The notes under the pieces: generated by a model | The model's database searches: none | Told to the model about the DNA's origin: nothing | What the model saw: only the letters and a program-made list of their open reading frames with translations | NCBI GenBank assembly: GCA_905214235.1 | Contig: CAJMLF010000004.1 | Span: 1-64,000, forward strand | DNA from: an uncultured bacterium | GTDB lineage: Bacteria; Bacillota; Bacilli; Lactobacillales; Lactobacillaceae | DNA: 64,000 nt | Reading direction: 5' to 3' | Program-made: the position numbers and the translations under genes | Part shown: one piece after another, positions 1 to 7,679 of the stretch | Position numbering within the stretch: the first letter of the stretch is position 1 | How the letters are laid out: the number at the start of each line of letters is the position of its first letter

Positions 1-658
1 ACTTACTCTGCCACTTGGTTACTTGCTTTTCCGCCCATTTAGCATTAAAGGTTCCATACTTAATTCCATCAGAACTAATGGCTAGATTAGCGATGCCAAC
101 ATCAATTCCGACTACTTTCCCTGTCTTCCTTAAGTGTTCGGGAGCTTCAACTGCCACTTGTAATGACAGATAGTAGCGGCCAGTGGGCTCGAGACAAACC
201 GTATAGCACTTAATCTTGCTATTAGCTAACAATGTTGTTTTACTAGTCCGAATACTGCCCAGCTTAGGCAACTTGACCCGCCGTTTAGCAAGCACTCGAC
301 AAACTGACCGCCCCGTATAAGCTTGCCGAATAGCGCGACGCGATTTAAAACGTGGGTAACCACCTTGGCGTTTAAATAACATCTTAAAGGCTTGGGCGAG
401 GTTGTGATTAACCACTAGAAAACTAGTTGAGTCACTCGCCCTAAGAAATGGGTATTCTTGCTTGAGTCTCTTCAGTAGATAATTCATTCCGTATTCATTG
501 ACGAAGTGACTACCGGGATTATTTTGATACCGTTCCTTGGCCATCGCCAACATTTGGTTCCAAACGAAGCGATCATTACCAAACATCTGCCACAATTGTT
601 CCCTTTGCTGGGCATTGGGATATAGACGAAGTTTAATCCCCTTTATAACTTGCGCCAT
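1..658 (-). CDS. tnpB: TnpB-type RNA-guided nuclease of an IS200/IS605-family element (partial, C-terminus outside window)
   Basis: Reading the minus strand from ATG at 658, the frame stays open to the window edge (about 219 residues). It begins MAQVIKGIKLRLYPNAQQRE, the usual TnpB/OrfB N-terminus, followed by the RFVWNQML helix. Near the edge, VVGIDVGIANLAISSDG carries the first catalytic aspartate of the RuvC-like nuclease. The remaining RuvC motifs, the zinc finger and the 3'-end omega-RNA region would lie beyond position 1. Family knowledge: TnpB proteins are RNA-guided nucleases that help IS200/IS605 elements persist. No TnpA gene is visible on this side. A TATAAT hexamer on the minus strand (733-738) could be its -10 box. 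The element end falls between 659 and about 752 and seems to have removed the 5' part of the ATPase gene that follows. Confidence 0.9.
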   Translation of the reverse strand, partial: MAQVIKGIKLRLYPNAQQREQLWQMFGNDRFVWNQMLAMAKERYQNNPGSHFVNEYGMNYLLKRLKQEYPFLRASDSTSFLVVNHNLAQAFKMLFKRQGGYPRFKSRRAIRQAYTGRSVCRVLAKRRVKLPKLGSIRTSKTTLLANSKIKCYTVCLEPTGRYYLSLQVAVEAPEHLRKTGKVVGIDVGIANLAISSDGIKYGTFNAKWAEKQVTKWQSK

Positions 659-752
659 TTTCACCACAATCTTTCATCATCGGCCAGTCAACAAAGCTAA
701 TTAATACCTGAACACCACTCTCTGTTAAGAATATTATATCATATCCCGAAAC

Positions 753-1646
753 GTGCGTTCGATTAAAAGATTAAAAAATAGGCAATTCATCACGTCCTTA
801 AAAGAACGTGTTTCCTTGCCCGTTTTCAAAAACTTATTGAAGAGTAGCGATGGTATCAGCGTCAGTGCAGCGGGGGTCCTTAAAATCGCCTACCAACGGA
901 ACCAAGCTAGTGTGACTAACTCGCCGCACCAGCCCCTGTTAGAATCATTAGCCGAAACGTTGCAGCAGCGAAAGCTAAAACTCCTAATTACTATCGATGA
1001 AATTAGCTCAACACCAGCGTTACGCGAATTCGCAGCCATTTACCAGATTCTTTTACGGAATGAGTACCACATTGCCCTACTAATGGCAGGACTGCCAAGT
1101 AAGGTATCGGAGCTGTAAAACGATGATGTCTTGACCTTCTTGTTGCGGAGTCAGCGAATATATCTGGAGCCACTGAGCCTTTTGACAATTAAGAACAGCT
1201 ACCGGCAAGCCTTTAGTCGCGGTAAGCGAGAAATTGATGAGCATACATTAAATTTCATTACCAAGATTACCAACGGCTATGCCTACGCCTTCCAGTTACT
1301 CGGTTTTCTCCTGTGGCGGACGGGAAAATCACTGATCGACCAGGCAACGGTTGACCAGGTGCTAGCTGATTATAAAGCTGAGTTGCTTAGAAATGTTTAT
1401 CTGAAAATGTACCAGGAGCTCTCCCCCGTTGACCGTAAGTTTGTCCTCACGATGGCCGAACTTGGCGGGAACACTGTGAAGACATCCGCAATCGGCACGC
1501 GGATGAACAAGTCTAAGAACTATATTTCAGCCTACCGACGGCGGCTCCTCGATGACCAGCTAATTACGGCACCGTCCTGGGGCGAGCTGTCCTTCACCCT
1601 TCCCTTCTTCGCTGAATTTGTCATCGAATACCATGATCTTTACTAA
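753..1646 (+). pseudogene. AAA-type ATP-binding protein remnant, 5'-truncated and carrying an in-frame stop
   Basis: Two open segments, 753-1115 and 1119-1646, lie in the same frame and are separated only by TAA at 1116-1118. The joined protein resembles the large family of bacterial and archaeal AAA/STAND-like ATP-binding proteins. It has a Walker B strand (LLITIDEISS), the LLMAGLPSKV segment that follows it, and a C-terminal winged helix (KNYISAYRRRLLDDQLI). The N-terminal Walker A region is missing; the frame begins just beside the TnpB element. Across the stop the reading is SEL-stop-NDDVLTFLLRSQ, so a Leu TTA changed to TAA by one base would explain it. I infer an inactivated gene: truncated at the element boundary and interrupted by a nonsense mutation. 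The GTG at 753 is not a credible native start. Confidence 0.75.
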
Positions 1647-1660
1647 AGAATTGGGAGATA

Positions 1661-1850
1661 GAAGCTGGGAAAAAAGCTTCAGAGTGCTCCATATGGCTAG
1701 TATAGGACGATTGTTGGCACGGTACGGGCCAATGATTGTCCGTAACTAGACACTAGGAGCACGCTTTTTTTCCGCGATTACTGTGTAATATTCGGAAAAC
1801 TAAAAGAGGCTGGTGAGAAAACAAAGCTTTCTCCCAACCTCGTCTTTCGA
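1661..1850 (+). repeat. Dispersed two-hairpin intergenic repeat, copy 1
   Basis: This is an imperfect palindrome starting near ATAGAAGCTGG. Its outer arms are GTGCTCC and GGAGCAC (about 1685-1762), with inner pairing of CTAGT/ACTAG, GGAC/GTCC and TTGGC/GCCAA. A second hairpin follows (GAGAAAAC...GCTTTCTC, about 1816-1840). A closely similar copy lies in reverse orientation at 32529-32719. Differences between the copies leave the stems largely intact. No protein is encoded. It could be a non-autonomous mobile element or a structured RNA; its function is unknown. Confidence 0.75.
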
Positions 1851-1871
1851 AGCGAAGCTAGCCTGTGGAAG

Positions 1872-1923
1872 CACAAAGAGGGCTCTAGGGTTCGGATTTC
1901 CCGAACGCTAGAGCCCCTTTGTG
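1872..1923. terminator. Long perfect-arm hairpin, probable transcription terminator or stable RNA stem
   Basis: CACAAAG and GGGCTCTAG pair with CTAGAGCCC and CTTTGTG around a short GGATTTCCC-type centre, giving a stem of more than 20 base pairs. No strong T-run follows on the plus strand. The minus-strand lipoprotein gene ends 95 bases away, so the hairpin may end its transcript. Apart from this and the upstream repeat, I see nothing else in 1647-2017. Confidence 0.5.
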
Positions 1924-2017
1924 TACTGCGCCATAGCATTTTTAACTATATGGGGGACTTAGTCACAGCCCCATTTATATTAATCGATTCTAAAGACTGG
2001 CGTACACGGGTCCGCCA

Positions 2018-2494
2018 TTAGTTCCCGGATGGTGCAAAGGTACTGTTGACCCGGTCATTATTTTCCGGTGCCGACACCTCGCTGTATGGCTGGGTGGTCC
2101 CGTCATCCCAGGTGACTGACCCGTCGTAGTGGACGAACGCCTTCTGGTCCATGTCAGACCGGGTCACCTCAAAGCCCCCGGATACCGGAACGGCGTGGTA
2201 GAGGCTATCATCCGCGGCCATCGCATGGGCAACAAGACTCGCCGCATCGTCCGCGGTATTGATTACGTGCTGCTCACTGGACGCACTGGCAGAGCTACTC
2301 TGGCGCTCGCTACTTTGACTGGCGCTACTTGCTGATTGGTCGCTGGCCTGGCGTTGGGCCCGCCGATGGTGGTGACTCACCTGACTTGTCTTTACACTAC
2401 TCGAGGCGGCCGACTCATCGTGGTGGCTATTACCACAACCAGATAATCTCAATCCTAACACAACCATCGAAAACAAAATAGCTGATTTCTTCAT
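2018..2494 (-). CDS. Putative lipoprotein with Ser/Ala-rich linker
   Basis: The start at 2494 is chosen because it follows a GAGGAG ribosome site and gives a lipoprotein signal peptide, MKKSAILFSMVVLGLRLSGC, with lipobox LSGC and lipidated Cys20. The product is 158 residues. After the cysteine comes a low-complexity His/Ser/Ala/Gln-rich stretch to about residue 80, then a compact C-terminal part (VINTADDAASLVAHAM ... YDGSVTWDDGTTQPYSEV). The domain layout is typical of small secreted lactobacillus lipoproteins of unknown function. One oddity is an arginine inside the hydrophobic core of the signal peptide. The gene is divergent from the O-acetyltransferase at 2639, and the two share the 2495-2638 promoter region. 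Function not recognised. Confidence 0.75.
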   Translation of the reverse strand: MKKSAILFSMVVLGLRLSGCGNSHHDESAASSSVKTSQVSHHHRRAQRQASDQSASSASQSSERQSSSASASSEQHVINTADDAASLVAHAMAADDSLYHAVPVSGGFEVTRSDMDQKAFVHYDGSVTWDDGTTQPYSEVSAPENNDRVNSTFAPSGN

Positions 2495-2638
2495 TTGAAT
2501 CTCCTCTTTGTATATAAAATGCTTTACTATGTGAACTAATATATAGTTATTTATAATATAATAAAATAATTTAACCGTTTTCATCTGTCTGACCAAATCG
2601 GTTAAACTAAGGATAACAACTCGAAAGGAGTCTTGTCC

Positions 2639-3241
2639 ATGGCACTCCATGACCAACAAATTTATAATCCAGATGACCCAGAAATTTTAAAAAAGCAAGC
2701 GGCGGCCCAGTTGCCAATGTACGAATATAATCGCACCCTGCCTACCGAGGGCGATAAGCGCCAGCGTCTGTTGAAGGAAATGCTCGGTAAAGTGGGTGAA
2801 GGCTGCTTCCTTGAGCCACCCTTCCACGCCAACTTTGGCGGCAAACACGTCATGCTTGGTGACCACATCTATGCTAACTTCAACCTGACCGTGGTCGATG
2901 ACACCTACATCTATATCGGCAGTCACACCATGATCGGCCCTAACGTCACCCTGGCATCCGCTAATCATCCAATTCTGCCGGAATTACGGGAAAAGGGCTA
3001 CCAATATAACCTGTCGATCCACATTGGTAAAAACTGCTGGCTCGGGGCCGGCGTCATTGTTGTTCCCGGGGTCACAATTGGTAATAATACCGTAGTCGGG
3101 GCCGGTGCGGTTGTCACCAAGAACCTGCCTGCTAACGTGGTCGCTGTCGGGGTTCCGGCCAAGGTTGTACGGCCAATTAGTGACCACGACCGCAAGTACT
3201 ACCATAGCCAGATGAAGATCGATCCCAAGCTTTTGTCATAA
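2639..3241 (+). CDS. maa: Maltose/galactoside O-acetyltransferase-type left-handed beta-helix enzyme
   Basis: 200 residues, the normal size of LacA/Maa-family acetyltransferases, which transfer acetyl from acetyl-CoA to a sugar hydroxyl. The N-terminal Mac domain is visible (YNPDDPEILKKQ ... YNRTLPTEGDKRQRLLKEML). Hexapeptide repeats follow (GDHIYANFNLTVVDDTYIYIGSHTMIGPNVTLASANHP), including the catalytic histidine in SANHP and the family's PF(H)xNFG segment. The C-terminus closes with GAVVTKNLPANVVAVGVPAKVVRPI. AAAGGAG at 2624-2630 supports ATG 2639; a TTG at 2633 is an alternative start adding two residues. It stands alone, divergent from a lipoprotein gene. The exact acceptor sugar cannot be read from sequence. 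Confidence 0.9.
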   Translation: MALHDQQIYNPDDPEILKKQAAAQLPMYEYNRTLPTEGDKRQRLLKEMLGKVGEGCFLEPPFHANFGGKHVMLGDHIYANFNLTVVDDTYIYIGSHTMIGPNVTLASANHPILPELREKGYQYNLSIHIGKNCWLGAGVIVVPGVTIGNNTVVGAGAVVTKNLPANVVAVGVPAKVVRPISDHDRKYYHSQMKIDPKLLS

Positions 3242-3244
3242 TAG

Positions 3245-3409
3245 AAAGGAGGCTCCCCCGACAAGTCCGGGGCCTTGCTCTTCACCTTCCGAACCCATCA
3301 CACTAACTATTTCGAGATCAACAATACCGAGATGACCGATGACCTATGGCGGCGACGAGCTGATGAACGGCGGTCTGCTGTCCGCCCCGAAGACTCCAAA
3401 GCCAAATAA
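3245..3409 (+). pseudogene. Possible coding remnant without a start codon
   Basis: An open frame follows directly after a stop at 3242-3244 and ends at TAA 3407-3409. It reads SGALLFTFRTHHTNYFEIN followed by a charged tail (DDLWRRRADERRS...EDSKAK). It has protein-like composition but no plausible start or ribosome site, so it looks like the 3' end of a lost gene. I do not recognise the family. Confidence 0.3.
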
Positions 3410-3411
3410 AT

Positions 3412-3486
3412 CAGTGCTTTAAATTAGTTATCGGTGCAAAATCTGCTAATTTTGCACCGATAACTTTTGTTTTTGCACCGATAAGG
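3412..3486. repeat. Direct repeat flanking the fic gene, upstream copy, containing a palindrome
   Basis: About 75 bases starting CAGTGCTTTAAAT. It contains the inverted pair TTATCGGTGCAAAA ... TTTTGCACCGATAA and a third half-site, TTTTTGCACCGATAA, that runs into the fic ribosome site. The same unit recurs just after the fic stop codon at 4553-4626. It could be an operator for autoregulation or a cassette boundary. Confidence 0.8.
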
Positions 3487-3488
3487 AG

Positions 3489-4550
3489 ATGATTGCACTG
3501 AAAACTTTTAATTACAAAACCTTAAACGACCTACGTCTAACAACCTCGATGGTCGAAAAGCTGAGTCAAATCCATGAATTAAAGGGGAAAACTGCACACA
3601 TCTCAATAAAATCCAAGGATATTTTGGATAAACTTCTGGCCGTTGCAAAGATTGAAAGTACTGATTCCTCTAATCGTATCGAGGGTATTGCCACAAGTGA
3701 TGTGCGTCTTAAGCAATTAATGAATCAGAAAACAATGCCAAAAAATCGGAGTGAGGAAGAGATTTATGGATACCGTGATGTCCTTGCCACAATCCACGAA
3801 AACTATCAGTACATTAAAATAACGCCCAACAATATTTTGGCTCTGCACAAAGAATTGTTTAACTTTACCGCTAGTACTTGGGGCGGTGAATTCAAGAATA
3901 TCGATAATGCAATTATCACAACTTTTGCAGACGGGCACCGTGAAACACATTTCACTCCGCCACCGGCATACCTTACGCCAAAATTAATTGAGGAACTTTG
4001 CAATGCGTATAAAAATTCGCTCCAGGAAAATTACTTTCCCCCATTAATCATTGCAGCTGCTTTCATGCTTGACTTTGTTTCTATTCACCCATTTAGAGAC
4101 GGGAATGGTCGCATGTCAAGGCTACTCATGCTCCTTGAACTGCATCAACTAGGTTTTGACGTTGGCAAATATATTAGTTTGGAACGACTGATTGAAAAAA
4201 CAAAAGCCCAGTACTACAACACATTACTAAAAAGTTCTGGTAAACAATGGTCAGAAAATAAAAACGACTATTCGTACTTTATTGACTACTTTCTCAGTAT
4301 TGTTCTTCAAGCATATCGTGAATTAGACTCCCGAATCGATTTTACTAATGATACCGATATAAATCCTGAATCATTAATTCTTGCTAAATTATCAAATAGT
4401 CTACGGCCCCTCTCAAGACGAGAATTGATGGGACTTATTCCACAATACGGTGAAACCACGATTAAACACGCTTTGGCGACGCTCCGTAAACAACACAAGA
4501 TCAAGTTAATTGGGCGCGGACGCGCAAGTAAATACAAGACTAATGATTAA
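3489..4550 (+). CDS. Fic-domain protein (predicted AMP-transferase) with C-terminal winged helix
   Basis: 353 residues. An N-terminal inhibitory-type motif, SNRIEG (about residues 62-67, S-xxx-E-G), is followed by the Fic core with HPFRDGNGR (about 199-207), the full catalytic signature HPFxxGNGR. A C-terminal winged-helix region follows (SRRELMGLIPQYGETTIKHAL ...). Family knowledge: such class II Fic proteins transfer AMP to target proteins and are held inactive by the inhibitory helix; some act as toxin-like or regulatory modules. The start is uncertain. ATG 3489 directly abuts AAGGAG with no spacing, whereas CTG 3498 (LKTFNYKTLNDLR) would have normal spacing. The gene is more AT-rich than its neighbours and sits between direct repeats 3412-3486 and 4553-4626, which suggests it arrived as a cassette. 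No antitoxin partner is evident. Confidence 0.85.
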   Translation: MIALKTFNYKTLNDLRLTTSMVEKLSQIHELKGKTAHISIKSKDILDKLLAVAKIESTDSSNRIEGIATSDVRLKQLMNQKTMPKNRSEEEIYGYRDVLATIHENYQYIKITPNNILALHKELFNFTASTWGGEFKNIDNAIITTFADGHRETHFTPPPAYLTPKLIEELCNAYKNSLQENYFPPLIIAAAFMLDFVSIHPFRDGNGRMSRLLMLLELHQLGFDVGKYISLERLIEKTKAQYYNTLLKSSGKQWSENKNDYSYFIDYFLSIVLQAYRELDSRIDFTNDTDINPESLILAKLSNSLRPLSRRELMGLIPQYGETTIKHALATLRKQHKIKLIGRGRASKYKTND

Positions 4551-4552
4551 TA

Positions 4553-4626
4553 CAGTGCTTTAAATCAGTTATCGGTGCAAAAAATGCTAATTTTGCACCG
4601 ATAACTTTTGTTTTGCACCGAAAAGG
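4553..4626. repeat. Direct repeat flanking the fic gene, downstream copy
   Basis: This copy begins CAGTGCTTTAAAT two bases after the fic stop codon. It carries the same TTATCGGTGCAAAA / TTTTGCACCGATAA palindrome and third half-site as 3412-3486, with only a few differences (a CTGC to ATGC core and one fewer T). Here the palindrome could also act as a weak terminator. Confidence 0.8.
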
Positions 4627-5064
4627 AACATCATAATCAGTAAATACTTCATGAAAGGAAGAAATCATCATCCAACAGCACAATACCCCTATGTCAATCC
4701 GAATCCTGGCCCACAGTTTCCGGGTTAAAGACACTGGAAACTGGAAAACGGAAAACAACTTTGATTTTTCAGCCCAAGGTAAAAAGCCTTAACCACTATT
4801 TTTAATTTCGACTAAAAGAATACTAAGCGCAAGTCCAGCATTCTTTTTTCATCTTCTAAAAATTAGGTCCTGTTATAAAGTCCGGTATTTTTCAGATCCT
4901 TGGTTAACGATTTACCTGATTAACATCCGTTCCCCACTTTCTTTCAAACAATTGGCAATGCTCCTGTTTTACAACACGCCGGTCTGGCAAATCGTAATTT
5001 CTTTGCTCCGGCTCGGTTTCGCCGTATAATTAAACTATCCTAAAAATAAGAAGTGAACTTTTTA
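4627..5064. other. Intergenic region before pepN, with probable remnant and pepN promoter
   Basis: A 33-codon frame from ATG 4691 to TAA 4790-4792 (MSIRILAHSFRVKDTGNWKT...) has no recognisable family and is probably a fragment. A weak hairpin, AGAATAC ... GCATTCTTTTTT (about 4818-4852), may terminate transcription. A good promoter for pepN lies at 5003-5030: TTGCTC, 16 bases, TATAAT. Confidence 0.45.
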
Positions 5065-7593
5065 ATGACAGAAAATAAACGACTCTATGACGTCTTCCAG
5101 CCTGACCATTACGATGTCTACCTCGACATTGACCGGGCCAAGAAGACAATTACTGGGACGACCACCATTGATGGGTACGCCAGCCAACCAGTGATCAAGA
5201 TCAACCAGAAGTTTCTCCACATCGCTAACGTCACCGTAGACCAAAAGCAGGTGCCGTTTACCGTCAAGGACGACGAGGAAGCGGTCGAAATTACCCTGCC
5301 TGCCGCCGGCGATGTTAAGCTGAGCATCGACTACACCGCACCACTGACCGACACAATGATGGGGATCTACCCATCCTATTACAAGGTTAACGGCGAACAG
5401 AAGCAAATTATCGGGACCCAGTTTGAAACGACCGCGGCCCGGCAAGCCTTCCCGTGTGTCGACGAGCCTGCCGCTAAGGCCACCTTCTCTTTGGCCATCA
5501 AGTTTGACGAGCACCCCGGTGAAACGATCATCGCTAATATGCCGGAGAACCATGTTAAGGACGGGGTCCACTACTTTGACCAGACCGTCAAGATGTCAAC
5601 CTACCTGGTTGCCTTTGCCTTTGGTGAGTTACAAAGCAAACTGACAGAAACGAAGTCCGGCGTTAAGGTCGGGGTCTTCGCTACCAAGGCCCACCAAGCA
5701 AAGGAACTCGACTTCGCCCTTGAGATTGCTAAGAAGGCCATCGAATTCTACGAAGACTTCTACCACACTCCGTACCCACTACCGCACTCCTGGCAGTTGG
5801 CCCTGCCAGACTTCTCAGCTGGGGCCATGGAAAACTGGGGCTTGGTAACCTACCGTGAAGCCTACCTTCTCTTGGACCCTGACAACACCGCCCTCGACAT
5901 GAAGCAACTGGTTGCCATCGTTATTACCCACGAGCTGGCCCACCAGTGGTTTGGTGACCTGGTAACGATGAAGTGGTGGGATGACCTGTGGCTCAACGAA
6001 AGTTTTGCCAACATGATGGAATACGTCTCCGTTGACGCCATCCACCCCGAATGGAAGATTTGGGAATTGTTCCAAACCTCCGAAGCTCCGATGGCCCTGC
6101 AACGGGACGCAACTGATGGGGTCCAGCCCGTCCACGTTGAAGTTAACAATCCGGCCGAAATTGACTCAATCTTCGACCCGGCGATCGTTTACGCCAAGGG
6201 CTCCCGGATGCTAGTCATGGTCCGGGCCCTGCTCGGTGACAATGCCCTGCGTGCCGGCTTGAAGAACTACTTTGCCGCCCACAAGTACAACAACGCCGCT
6301 GGTAATGACCTCTGGCAGGCCCTCGGTGACGCATCCGGCCTGAACATCGGCGAAATCATGAAGTCCTGGCTGGAACAACCGGGTTACCCCGTGGTTTCTG
6401 CCACAGTTAACGACCAGGGACAACTGGTCCTTAGCCAGAAACAGTTCTTCATCGGCGACGGCAAGGATAAGGGCCGGACGTGGCAGATTCCGTTGAACAG
6501 TAACTACGACGCTGCTCCACAGATCATGGCAGATAAGGAAGTCGTCCTCGGCGACTACGCAACCCTGCGGAAGCAAGCGGGTCAGCCGTTCCGTCTCAAT
6601 GTCGGCAACAACTCCCACTTCATCGTTAAGTATGACGACCAGCTGTTGAAGGACATCCTTGACCACGCCACTGACCTGGACAGCATCAGTCAACGGCAGC
6701 TCCTTCAAGACTTGCGCCTGCTCGCGGAAGGGCAACAGATTTTCTATGCCAGCCTGATTCCACTGCTGACCCGGTTTGCCGGCAGCCACTTGGTCATCGT
6801 GAACGCCGAGCTCTACCACATCGCCAACAGCCTCAAGATGTTTGTTAAACCTGGTTCGGCTGAAGAAGCCCACCTGAAGAAGTTCTTCAACCAATTGAGC
6901 AAGGACCAGGTTGCCCGGCTCGGTTGGCTACCTAAGGCGGGTGAAAGCAACGACGACCAGCTGGTACGACCATACGTACTCAACGCGGCCCTCTATGCCC
7001 ACAACGAAGAAGCAATTAAGGCGGCCCACCAGATTTTCCTTGATAACCAGGATAAACTTGGTGCCCTGTCCGCCGACATCCGGGGACTGGTCCTGAAGAG
7101 TGAGGTTCAAAACTACGGTAGTCGGGACCTCTTCGATAAGCTGCTTGCCGCCTACCAGCAAACTGCGGACCCAAGTTACAAGGCCGACTTGCGGATGGCA
7201 ATTCCAACCACGACCGACCCTGAACTGATCAAGCTGATCATCGGTCACTACAAGGATGCCCAGGTAATTAAGCCCCAGGACCTTCGTGCATGGTACCGCG
7301 GTATTTTAGCCAACGATGCCGGTCAAGAAGCAGCTTGGGATTGGCTGCGTAATGAATGGCAGTGGCTGGATGACACGGTCGGTGGCGACATGGAGTTTGC
7401 CTCCTACATCACCGTTTCCGCGGGCATCTTCCACACCCCACAGCGGTTAGCTGAATTCAAGGAATTCTTTGAACCAAAGATCAATACGCCGGGTCTGACC
7501 CGAGAGATCACGATGGACATCCGGATCATTGAGAGCAAGGTTGCCCTGGTGGAAAAGGAAGCTGCCGCCGTAAACGCGGCAATTGCGGACTAA
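5065..7593 (+). CDS. pepN: Aminopeptidase N, M1-family zinc metallopeptidase
   Basis: 842 residues from ATG 5065 (MTENKRLYDVFQPDHYDVYL), matching the usual PepN start; a GTG at 5053 would add four residues. The catalytic set is complete: exopeptidase motif GAMENWG, zinc-binding HELAHQWFGD, and the third zinc ligand in NESFANMMEY. The C-terminal half is the helical ERAP1-like domain typical of M1 enzymes. Family knowledge: a cytosolic, broad-specificity aminopeptidase that finishes peptide breakdown after oligopeptide uptake, important for amino-acid supply in lactic acid bacteria. Transcribed alone from the promoter at 5003-5030. Its transcript ends at the hairpin at 7618-7655, shared with the convergent gene. 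Confidence 0.97.
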   Translation: MTENKRLYDVFQPDHYDVYLDIDRAKKTITGTTTIDGYASQPVIKINQKFLHIANVTVDQKQVPFTVKDDEEAVEITLPAAGDVKLSIDYTAPLTDTMMGIYPSYYKVNGEQKQIIGTQFETTAARQAFPCVDEPAAKATFSLAIKFDEHPGETIIANMPENHVKDGVHYFDQTVKMSTYLVAFAFGELQSKLTETKSGVKVGVFATKAHQAKELDFALEIAKKAIEFYEDFYHTPYPLPHSWQLALPDFSAGAMENWGLVTYREAYLLLDPDNTALDMKQLVAIVITHELAHQWFGDLVTMKWWDDLWLNESFANMMEYVSVDAIHPEWKIWELFQTSEAPMALQRDATDGVQPVHVEVNNPAEIDSIFDPAIVYAKGSRMLVMVRALLGDNALRAGLKNYFAAHKYNNAAGNDLWQALGDASGLNIGEIMKSWLEQPGYPVVSATVNDQGQLVLSQKQFFIGDGKDKGRTWQIPLNSNYDAAPQIMADKEVVLGDYATLRKQAGQPFRLNVGNNSHFIVKYDDQLLKDILDHATDLDSISQRQLLQDLRLLAEGQQIFYASLIPLLTRFAGSHLVIVNAELYHIANSLKMFVKPGSAEEAHLKKFFNQLSKDQVARLGWLPKAGESNDDQLVRPYVLNAALYAHNEEAIKAAHQIFLDNQDKLGALSADIRGLVLKSEVQNYGSRDLFDKLLAAYQQTADPSYKADLRMAIPTTTDPELIKLIIGHYKDAQVIKPQDLRAWYRGILANDAGQEAAWDWLRNEWQWLDDTVGGDMEFASYITVSAGIFHTPQRLAEFKEFFEPKINTPGLTREITMDIRIIESKVALVEKEAAAVNAAIAD

Positions 7594-7617
7594 CATTATA
7601 AATAACTGTTAAACGAC

Positions 7618-7655
7618 AAAATCCAGTATGGCGACAATGTCATCCTGGATTTTTA
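7618..7655. terminator. Bidirectional terminator between pepN and the nitronate monooxygenase gene
   Basis: AAAATCCAG(T)ATG pairs with CAT(C)CTGGATTTTT, giving A- and T-runs on both sides, as expected between convergent genes. Confidence 0.8.
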
Positions 7656-7671
7656 TGTTTCATGTGAAACA
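7656..7671. promoter_or_regulatory. parS-like ParB-binding site (15 of 16 bases)
   Basis: TGTTTCATGTGAAACA differs at one central base from the consensus parS TGTTTCACGTGAAACA known from Bacillus and streptococci. It lies between convergent genes about 34 kb from dnaA, the usual neighbourhood of parS. The match is seen directly; ParB binding is inferred. A second site with one different mismatch is at 15369-15384. Confidence 0.65.
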
Positions 7672-7679
7672 CTGTAAAA

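Noticed and set aside
3489..4550. Complete Fic toxin-antitoxin pair
   Set aside because: The inhibitory motif is within the same protein and no separate antitoxin gene is adjacent.
4691..4792. 33-codon open frame after the fic cassette
   Set aside because: No nearby ribosome site, no recognisable family and no conserved context; treated as a possible fragment only.
5062..5571. Minus-strand 169-codon open frame within pepN
   Set aside because: A shadow of the GC-biased pepN reading frame; pepN motifs are unambiguous. The same applies to long opposite-strand frames inside gyrA, gyrB, asnA, mnmG and others.
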